A model generated the notes under the pieces. That model did not search any database, was not told where the DNA came from, and saw only the letters and a list, made by a program, of their open reading frames with translations. Both the position numbers and the translations under genes were made by a program. Below, piece after piece: positions 46,990 to 57,597 of a stretch of DNA of 64,000 nt. The stretch is taken from contig NC_061862.1 of the NCBI RefSeq assembly GCF_907164915.1, positions 75,221,718 through 75,285,717 of the forward strand. The letters run 5' to 3'. The stretch's first letter is position 1; every line of letters begins with the position of its first letter. This DNA is from Impatiens glandulifera (Eukaryota > Streptophyta > Magnoliopsida > Ericales > Balsaminaceae).

Positions 46990-48080
46990 TCATCAGTCAA
47001 AACATATTTTTTGATATACCTATAATCATTTATAATGATCATCCTAAAAATATTATTTGTCAATAGAATACGTGAATACTTTGTTAAGATTCACGTCAAA
47101 TCAAAACCTATATTTAGATAGTACATACAGTCATTTATACATGATTGTCATAAAAATGTTGTTTTCCAATAACATGAATGAATACTTTGTTAAGATTCAG
47201 GTCAAATCAAAACCTATCTTTCGATAGTTCATACGATCATTTATACATGATCGTCCTAAAAATGTTATTTATCAATAGCATGCGTGAATACTTTGTTAAG
47301 ATTCACGTCAAATCAAAACATATCTTTCGATAGTACCTACGATCATTTATACATGATCGTCATAAAAATGTTATTTGTCAATAGCATACGTGAATACTTT
47401 GTTAAGATTCACATCAAATCAAAACATATATTTCGACAGTAACTACAATCATTTATACATGATCGTTCTAAAAAGGTTATTACTCAATAGCATACGTAAA
47501 TATTTTGTTAAGATTCATGTCATATCAAAACATATCTTTCGATAATACATACGATCATTTATACATGATCGTCCTAAAAGTGTTATTTGTCAATAGCATA
47601 CGTAAATACTTTGTTAAATTCACGTCAAATCAAAACATATTTCTTGATAGTATCCACAAGTGTTTATATATGATCATCTTAAAATTCTTAACTACGTAAA
47701 TACTTTGTTAAAATTCACGTCAAATCAAAACATATTTCTTGATAGTATCCACAAGTGTTTATATATGATCATCTCAAAATTCTTAACCACTATCGATCGA
47801 TATTCTAAAACTACTATTTGTTAAAAGTTCACATTAATACTTTGTTGTAATCTGTGTCAAATTAAAGTCTATCTCTCGAGAGCACCTATGATCATATGTA
47901 TATGATCATTCTAAAAATACCATTTATTAATGATTCACACGAATATTTTGTTAAAAATCGTGACAAATTGAAATGCATATCTCGATGGAACCCGCAATCC
48001 TTTATATATGATCGTTCTAAAAGCATTATTTAATAATAGCCTACAGAAATGATTTATTCATATTCAGATTGATATTCAGA
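46990..48080. repeat. ~106-bp tandem array, satellite-like
   Basis: Seven fairly regular copies (the GTCAAATC landmark at 47095, 47201, 47307, 47413 and so on, then 47624 and 47719) are followed by more diverged copies to about 48080. Each unit holds two inverted repeats: CGTGAAT/ATTCACG around 11 bases, and ACGATCAT/ATGATCGT around 6 bases. The open frame at 47505-47699 is a shadow of the repeat. Confidence 0.9.
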
Positions 48081-48170
48081 TGTCATTTAATATCTACCTA
48101 ATCCTTTATAAATAATTCCCACGAATATCCCTTAAAAAAATCAAGTGACTCTAGGTGAAAATTAATCATT

Positions 48171-48800
48171 GTTGGGGTAAGGCACAAGACCTCTGCCCTC
48201 TTATTTTATAATATAGGAATATTATAATTAATATTCCTATATTATAGCTATATTATAAAAAATTTGAGATTTTAAACTCATGTTAATATAATTAATAAAA
48301 AATATATTAATTTATTTAAAAAATATATTTATTAATTAAATATATAAGTAATATTCCTGTATTATATATATTATAAGAGAATTTAAAATCACCCTTAAAA
48401 CATATTAATATAATTAATAGAAAATATAAAATATTTTTATAATTTAAAATATATTATAATATTAAAAATGAATAAATTTGAGAATATATAACATATATTC
48501 CTATATTATAGGAAAATTTGAGAATATATAATTAATATTTCTATATTATATTAAAATATTGTAATATTTTTATAATTAAATATATAATTAATATTATTAT
48601 AATTTAATATATAATTAATATTATTATCTTATAAAACTTTAAAATATATATTTATTTAATGTTATTATAATGTTACTTAAAAATAAAATAGTAGGAAAAA
48701 ATATTATAATTAAATATATAACTAATATTCCTATATTATATAATATATTATATAATGATGAAAAAGTCAGGACATGACAGGCATAGAGGGCACTGCCCTC
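48171..48800. repeat. AT-rich palindromic stretch with GCCCTCTT borders
   Basis: An almost pure A/T core made of recurring ATTCCTATATTATA and its complement (for example a 33-bp near-perfect palindrome at about 48208-48245). It is bordered by CTCTGCCCTCTTATTT on the left and CACTGCCCTCTTTTTGC on the right. It may be a MITE or foldback element; the ends are direct rather than clearly inverted, so the class is unresolved. Confidence 0.5.
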
Positions 48801-51529
48801 TTTTTGCTTTTATCTACAATGCAAAAAATGAAAAAAAACCAATGACTTGCCCTTTTCCAGCTGTCCCATGCGGGCACAGGATGCTCTAAGTCTTGAAATA
48901 TGGGATATTAATATTGCTCTTTAATAAAATTAAATATGTTTTGATTTGATGTGAATCTTCAATATTATATATTAGCAATTCTTAAGAAAAGAAAATCTAA
49001 ATTATCCCATAAAAACTCTTAACGTTATTTATATAAGCCTACATTTAGATCTCAACCATCATTATTCAAGCAATATTTTGCCATTATCTAAAATAAATCC
49101 AAATTGCTTTGACTCAACATTATAACTTATATATCAAATAATATATAATAACATATACCAATTATACATCATACTATCTCCTAATTTATAATTTATTTAT
49201 ACTACTATTAACACATTATTAATAAAAAAAACATCAAATTGAAGTGGAGGGAATGAATGTTAATTTTCGAAGTTCCAAAACTATTAACTTATTATTATTA
49301 TATACATATGGAAATTAATTAGATAGGGCTCTCTTCTTACTTTGTCACTTAATTTGTATCTATGTTTTCTTTTGCTTAAGCATGCAAATCTTTGAAATTA
49401 TATATGGACCCATCTATTTACTTGTTTTCAACTACTTTAAGTCCTTTCACATAAAAATAATCAATTGATATTGTCGTTTGAACAACCAACATGATTAATA
49501 AAAATAACATCTACAAATAAACCATAAAGATGGAAATAAATTTTTTTCTTAAGTGAGCATGATTCATTCTTAAATTTAATATCTAATCTTTCTTAGATAA
49601 TATTTTTGACACTTGAATTATCTTAATTAGTTGATTAAAACTTTTAGCAACAAAATATGTATTAAGATTATTATATTTACTAAGATAATAATTATATTTA
49701 CCTTAATATTTTTAATGTTAAAATTTTGTATTAAATAATTAGATTTGCCAACTAAATATTTTCTCATATGAAATGGGTTGATATAAAAAGACTAGTGACA
49801 GTTGAATTTGTTATTTAACAAAAGAAAATCAAACCATTTTTATGAGAAATAGGTGAAATGAAAAGGTGTAGTTGGTTTTTCAATTCATTGGCAATGTCAT
49901 CGCTTATTCGTCGCATACTCGCATTTACTTTTTTTTACACAACCTAACCTATGTTTATTATGAGAAACTGATCAACAATTAGATCACATTAAATTTGTAA
50001 TAATTTATATATTAAAATTAATCATAATTATAAACATTGAAGGAGACCGATGAAAGTGAGATCCGAACTAATTAGAACACTGGGTTTTGTTTTGAATTTG
50101 TTTGGTCGTATTTTGAATAATTCATTTTGTATTGGTTTTGTAGTTGTAATTAAACTACTCGTTTTATATGATATTGCATATATTATTTTTTAAAATTAAT
50201 ATAAATGATGAAAACAACAAGATCATTTGACTTGAAAAAAAAAATGATATAATACTTTCTACCACCTTATATCTATAAACTATAATCATTCCTCATTTAA
50301 TGCAGTAGAGGCTAATTTATTTCATAATTCATTTACTTTGAAGGTCTTTTGCCTTCTTGTTTATATTTCATTTCAATGACATTTTTGTCTTAATATTTTA
50401 ATTTTAGTCTATAACTTTTTTCGTAATATTAATTTATACTTAACATTTATTTTTTTTAAATAAAAAAATTATGTATCAATTTTATATTTAGAGACAAACT
50501 TAATTCAACTAACAACACAAAATAATATATTAAAGAAAAATTAGTATAATTGGGAATTTTTTTTTTTGTAAAGATTTAAAATAAAGAGAGAAATATATGG
50601 CATGAGAGTCCTTTTTTAAAAAAAAATATTTAAATTGAAAGAGAGAAATATATGACAAAAGATAGTCATTGTTTGATTATGATTGTATTTTAAAAATTAA
50701 ACACCAAACAAATTTTCATTATATGTGATTAACTGAGAATTTTAAACTATTTTTTTATTTATTATTAAAATATTATTTAAAATAAAATAAAATAATAACT
50801 TAAATTTAATTATAAAATAGTAAATTATAAAAAATCAACATGATAAACAAACATTTTAACATATTTAAATAGGTTTAGAAAAATATATAATTTTACAGAA
50901 ATATTTTGATAGCTCCTAGTCTTGTTTGAATTTGAAATATTTTAAAATTTTTGTTTGATATATATTATGAAAAATTGAGTTATTGTCTAGAAAATATTTA
51001 AAAGTTAATATATAATATAAATATATATTTTGTAAGTATAAGATATTTAGTGATTTAATTAATAAATTTAATATATTATTTAGAACTCCGAGTTTTTTTA
51101 TTCAACTCCAGCCAATCTATTATATATATATAAATATATATAAATATATATAATTATTAAATCATTTAATTAATGAACAAAAGTATCATTATTTTATTTT
51201 AAATATAAAAAATATTATAATAATTTACCTAATTAAAATTTATATAATTTAGGTAAACAAAAAATCGGTAAAAAATAAGCTTGTTTAATTTTGTTTATTT
51301 GGGTAAAATCATATTCTTAAAAAAAAATAAGTTATTTTAATTTTTAATTAATTTAATTATTAAAATACTATTATTTAAAATTTAATAAAAATATTTCAAT
51401 ATCTGTATTAATAAAATAAATAATTTAATAATTATAATAATAGTGATATAATAAATATATATTTTAAATAAGAAGTTTAATATTAAACTAAATATTAGTT
51501 ATTTAAATAATTTTATAAGAGAATCGCCT

Positions 51530-51740
51530 AAAAGAGAAGGGGCGGCCCCCCGTTCATTGATAAAGAGTGTTATGTGCAATTGTGATAGGGGCCAACCAGT
51601 ACAAAATTAACACGTGTCGACAAGATAAATGAATGAGATGATTATCACCACTAATGCGTTATCGATCTCCTATTGGCTCATCCTCGTACGTACGATTGAC
51701 GTTGACGTCTTTCTAACCTCGTACGGTCCTTAACTGCTAC
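51530..51740. promoter_or_regulatory. GC-rich island with G-box and TGACG motifs
   Basis: Within strongly AT-rich DNA this block holds ACACGTGTC (a G-box/ABRE core), TTGACGTTGACGTC (two TGACG bZIP-type sites), a CGTACGTACG run, and ATTGG (reverse CCAAT). There is no open frame. It lies about 2.8 kb upstream of the SOC1-like start. It could be a distal regulatory module or the relic of another promoter. Confidence 0.35.
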
Positions 51741-52329
51741 CTAATAATGGAACTTGTTAAAAATATTTAATGTAATTATTCTTTAATTATAATAAATCGT
51801 TAAATAATTTTTAACTATTTATCTATTTTTGTGTTGGATTTTTAAAATATAATTTCTAACTATAATATATATTTAAAATTTAATAAAAAATAATTTTAAT
51901 TTATTTCAGAATAATATATAATATTATATTTTATTATTACTCAAACAGAATTATAGGTTAGAAGTTAATATATCTAGTTAAAAAAAAATAGGTATTGTCC
52001 AAAACTATCATATTATTTTTTTCTCTTCCAACGCATAAATGATTATTTTTTAAATAACTTTATTTGGTTAACTCAATCCGAACAAGACATTAATGTTTAA
52101 GAGATTAAATTTCACAGATTCAATTCTCAATTAAAACGAAAACATTAAATTGAAAGTTAGGAAAAAAATTCATGTTAGTTTCATAAAAAAAAAAACCTTA
52201 TAAATGATAAAATATAATAAAAAAATATATGTGTAGCTTAATATTATGAATTTCAATTATTATATGCCAACAAATATAAGTAATATTGTGATGTGTGCTT
52301 GATAAACAAACAAAAAAATTGTAGTTGAG

Positions 52330-52500
52330 GGAATTTGAAAAAGTGATTATTTAAAAAATGAGTGGTAGTGAAGGGAATTATGGAGTGAGAATGTGAGAGG
52401 AAATGACGTGACTAAAAAAATGATAAAGGATAAGGAGAGATAAGAGATAAAAAAATTTGTTATTTTTTCTCAAATCTTCTTCTCCAATTATTTTTTTTAT
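52330..52500. mobile_element. MITE-like element, same family as 30249-30460
   Basis: It shares the layout and phrases of the 30-kb copy: a GAGTGGTAGTGAAGGGAATT-like left part, GGAAATGACGTGAC, GATAAGGAGAGATAAGAG, a TTTGTTATTTTTTCTC run, and a CTTCTTCTCCAATTATT right part. The inverted ends are weak. Confidence 0.5.
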
Positions 52501-53341
52501 TTAAATTATTGGATTGATTTGGTGTTACTAAAAAATAGATTATTAGATGAAATTTTAAAAGATGTTAATATTTAATAAAAATATAGTTTATAATATATAT
52601 ATTTTAATTTATATATTAATAAAAAAATTATATAGATGTTAAATTATTTAAATAATTTTCACTAAACAATCTCTTAAAATATAGTTAGTTGTTGATTTGC
52701 ATCACCAAAAATAAATGAGGTAACAAAATTAATGTTTCTTTTTAACCTATGAAAAAACATAGGAAATATATATATGCTTGATTACTTAAATAATTTATTA
52801 AATAGTTATTTGAATAAACATATTTAAAATGTATTAATCAATGAGAAAAAATAATGAAATATAAATATTTTAATTAATAAGTAATGTGATTAACGATAAA
52901 ATAGTTGAGACAATAATTAGTTATTTGAAAATGTTCAACTAACTCCTCCAAATAATGAGTGACTATTCAATTAACTGAATAAATGATTCTATTCAATTTA
53001 CAAAATATTGAGAATTACTAATGTTAGAGTTAAAATTATAATTATAATTTGATCTATATTCTGATGTTGTGTTTTTTTTAACTTTTATTATGTATAATTT
53101 ATAAGATTTTTTTTCTAATTTTTGCAATTTGACTAAACACTTCTTTCTGTGATATTATTCTTCACAAATTAAAAATAAGAAATTAGTGATATTTTTAATA
53201 TTATGAATAAGCTTAATACACTCAATTTCTGTGGTCTTTACATTTATATATTCAAACTTTAAGTTTGGTAATGACTTTCAGTTATGACTTTCTTTTGTGA
53301 TTATGATTTTTAATAATCATTATTCTAAAACATTAATCTTT

Positions 53342-53792
53342 TAGCTAGTTTGATGTTTTTCTTTCGAGTTTATTTTTAAATAAAAACTGTCTTTCACATA
53401 TTATTTTTTCAATAATCCAATAAAGTATTTATCAATTAAAATATTAAAATACTTTTATTTTATTTTATAAAATTTAAATAAAAAATAACTTACTTATTCA
53501 TTAAATAATAATAAAAAAAATCAAAAACCCATATTTTTAAATAAAACATCAAACAAGCTCTTAGGACTTGTTTGATATTGGATTTTATAGGATTGGTAAG
53601 GGTTTGAAATTTTCTTAAAATAAATTACTAAAATATTTTTTTATTTAGAATTTAAATTTAAAAAAAAAAACAAGTAAGAATACTTTTATATTTTTGTTAA
53701 TGAATTAAGTGATTTAATTGATAGTTAAGAAATAGAAATAAATTTTTTTTAAAAAATACTTAAAATAACCAAAGATCAAACCAGCTCTTAGG
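53342..53792. mobile_element. Two adjacent MITE-like elements upstream of SOC1-like gene
   Basis: The first (53342-53560) has ends TAGCTAGTTTGATGTTTT and the reverse complement of AAAACATCAAACAAGCTC. The second (about 53566-53783) runs from ACTTGTTTGATATTGG to AAAGATCAAACCA and is flanked by GCTCTTAGG on both sides, possibly a 9-bp target duplication. Related tips (GCTTGTTTGAT) recur in SOC1 intron 1. Confidence 0.55.
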
Positions 53793-54404
53793 AATTGTTG
53801 AGGTGTTTTAAAAATAATCTATGAATTATTTTTAAAAAATATTTTTGATGATTTTGAGAAAACGATATTTTTTTTTTTGTTAAAATAGTTAAAAGGTATT
53901 AATATATAATGATAAATTATTATTCTTTTAAATAAAAACGTATTTTAATTAATAAATTAAGTGATGTTAGCACATTTAAATTATTTTAATTATGTAAAAA
54001 TATTGTCATTTAAATGAAAATTTTAGTTAAAAAAATAAATAAAAGTTTATGAAATGAATTAAATGAACAAAATCTATAAATAAATTTATAAATGTACTTC
54101 CATATCTGCTATTATAGACGGTGATGATCTCTTTCCCTCTCTTGTTTGTGTTTGGTCATTTCCTTTTACCATGAAGCATGTATAAGCTAGCTCTTTTAGA
54201 TAGGTTTATGTGCGTTTTACCAAAACAAGCAAAAGATGAAAGTTCCCTAGAATGTATACTTAATTATCTATACTAAAATATATAATATTAATATGTTTTG
54301 TGTGTGTTTTTGTTTGAAGTGGTTAAGGAAGGAGAAAAAAGGAAAGGGGGTTTAGCTAACACTGACTTAGTACATATATGAATAAGGAAATCGATTGAGG
54401 AATT

Positions 54405-54483
54405 TAACCCTTTTTTCTTTTTCTCTCCCTTTCCCTTTCTTCATTCTTCTTTCTTACTTCTTTTTTTTCTGGGTTTTCTTAAA
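54405..54483 (+). promoter_or_regulatory. Pyrimidine-rich 5' leader of the SOC1-like gene
   Basis: A long CT-rich tract (TTTTTCTCTCCCTTTCCCTT and similar) immediately precedes the ATG at 54484. Such tracts are common in plant 5' UTRs. The transcription start and TATA box could not be fixed; candidates with TATA-like sequence lie near 54270. Confidence 0.5.
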
Positions 54484-57400
54484 ATGGTGAGAGGAAAGAC
54501 TCAGATGAGAAGAATAGAGAATGCAACTAGCAGACAAGTAACATTTTCAAAGAGGAGAAATGGGTTATTGAAGAAGGCGTTTGAGCTTTCTGTTCTTTGT
54601 GATGCTAAAGTTGCTCTTATTGTCTTCTCTCCCAAAGGAAAGCTTTATGAATTCGCTAGTTCCAGGTAATTAATTAACTCTGATGATCTGATCTTTGAAT
54701 AATTCACAACTCACAAAGATATATAGATATAGATCTTCCTCGTTCATACTGGTTTTTTCAAGAATTGAATCTGATGGATTGATTATTAAGCAAAGAGAGC
54801 TAGATAGAGGTTGTTTAGTGTGTAGCTAGCTAGCTAGGGTTTGGGGAAGATCAGATCTGGGTCAAGAACAACTGTTTAAATATTGTTTTAAATATTGCAT
54901 TAATTTGAAAAACTGTTTATGTCATTAATTCTTGCTAGTTAATTACTTAAACTTGTCTAGCTAGACAGCTAGACCTCAAAAGACTCAAAACTTTGTTCAG
55001 TTTCATAAGATGGGTTTCAGATTTATCTCCAAATGAATCTAGGGTTATTTGTAAAAACACTTGTTTGATGTAGTTTTACAATTTCGATAAAAACAAATGT
55101 GCCCCATATCTGAATATGTTGGCTTGAACAAATTTGATGATGAAAGTGTTTAAATTTCTAATTCACAATATCCAAATCATGTCTAAATCAAGACAAAGAT
55201 TTGAAATCATTCATTATATTGATTGGATTATTTAAAGGGATGTGAATCAAAATAAGAAAACTGTGATTTGAGATTATTATTATTATTATTATTATTTTAC
55301 TTTCAAACCGTGAAAAGAAGGTGGAAAAGTTTAGGTTCCAAAGATAATGGTAAAGGTGTGAGTGATTAAACTTGAGAGACCATAAAACAAGTTGAGAATA
55401 GTAGTGAGTATGAATAAAGTGGAACACTGACAAGAGTCTGTTGTGTTATTTATTTAGCCACTGAAATTGTACCTTAAATCTTTTTGTTTTACTCAAAGTG
55501 TCTCATGTTTTTACTTTTATTTAATCATTTTTTCACTATTAAAATGTCTTAACTTGGATGAGGAATCTTTATGGCTTATTTGATTTAGGTTATTTGGGTT
55601 CTTTTTATTGTTTGATCCCTCTTCTAGCCTAGTCAAAGATGTGTATATTATGCCTCCTCAGGATGAGTGTGTCTACAGAAACCAGTTCGTTTTTAAAAAA
55701 AATAAAAGTTATTTGAGTTTTGATTGAATTATTATAATATTTTTTGTATTTAAAATATAAATTTTATTAAAATAAAGTAAGAGTATTTTAGTTAATTAAT
55801 TTATTGATTTTATAGTTGAAAAGAAATATGAGAGATATATGAGTTTTGAGTAAATATTCCAAATAAAAATCAAACAAGCTTTGATGTTGGCTAGATTTTT
55901 ACTATATTTTACTAAAAAAATTATATAAAACTTAGTAAGATATTTGAATTTTTTTAATTGGTGAATTACTATACTATTATTTTGTATTTAAATTTATAAA
56001 AATAAAGTAAAAATATCTAATATTTTGACTTTTGAGTGATTGATGATGGAATGATTGTGTTTTTAATAGAAAAACCCAATTCAAACCTAAAAGTGTACTC
56101 AAACAATTATCTTTTTTAAAGTTTGTCAAAAAAAACTAAAATTTACTTAAATATAAATTTCATCGACAAATAGGGTGGTGTCATTTTGTTTTTAGACCAC
56201 TATAGTTGAAATCACTATGAAGTCTAAGTTTATTATATAGAGCTTCAATTTAACCATATTAGTTTCTTTTTATAGTTTTTTCAATTCTATTTATAGTTTC
56301 CTCACCATTATATCCGTTATAAATCAATACAAAACTAATTTTCATTGAAATAATCTTTTTGTTCCATGCATACTCTTTTATTCAGTATGGTGTCTGCTAG
56401 CTGATGTTCATCCCAAATACATCCCACCACTTCATCATGAACCTTGATCTTACCCGTAAATTGAATCAGGAATTAAAGAGACCCCAACCTTAAAATGTGT
56501 GAAGGGCTGAATTTTCGGCTGGAAAGCATTCTCATGTATATCAATGAATCAGCATTTTTAGTTTGCCCAAAATCTAGTTCTATAAGGACCCATCTAGTCA
56601 TGATTCCTAAGTATGTGGATGCCCAAATTTATGTTGATCAATATCCCTAACTAGTCTTTGGTGTGGCCTATACTATGTGCATGGAAGCATCATTTAGTCT
56701 CTAACCCTATATAAATACTGAAGTAACCCAATAAACATAATATTGGCATCAAACAATACACCAACTTGTTGAAGTTGTAGATAACATCTATACCCAATCT
56801 TTGTGTTTAGAAAGAATACATTTCTTCAATTTTTACAGACAAAACATGTATTATAAGAAGAATTAATTTGGATTATGTGTGTGTGTTTAGTTGAAAATTA
56901 TGAAATTAAAATTTTGTTCTATGAAAAAGTGGTATTTTTGAAATTATTTGAGTTAAATTATTAAAATATCTATTGTGTTAAAATTTAAATTGTATAGAGT
57001 AAAGTAGTGATATTTTAGCATATTAGTATATAAGTAAAGTAACGATATTTTTGTCTATTAGTTGATAAATTAAATGATTTGATATATAGTTAAAATTATA
57101 TGTAATGTGATTGTAATTTTTTTGAAAAAAATACATATCACCGAATAGCTTGTCCCATATTGGTTTTGTTGAGATTTTACTAAAAATTCAATATCTCATT
57201 TACCTTCTTTTCATTAATTAAATCATCCTTTTAAATATATAAAATATTTAAATACTCTATCATTTTAATATTTTATAATTTTATTATTAGTTTATTATAC
57301 TATTATTTCAGGTAATTAAGTAATTAATTAACCCTTTTAAAAATTAGTTTTTTTTAATTATTTTACTAAACAGAGTTTTTTTTATAAAAAAAATATAATT

Positions 57401-57524
57401 TTATCACCCAAATAACCATCAAACGAGCTCAACTAAAGATTGTTGGGAGCCTTCTATAATCGTCTTTCAAACACAAAACTCCCATTTCTTGTTGACTTAA
57501 AAGAGAATTAGGGTGAATTGTTTG

Positions 57525-57597
<73 letters not shown>

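Larger units (their letters stand above)
48801..53340. other. Upstream non-coding region of SOC1-like gene
   Basis: AT-rich and without genes. It contains a MITE at 52330-52500 and an isolated GC-rich island at 51530-51740 (separate entries). The remainder shows only short AT-rich repeats. Confidence 0.5.
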
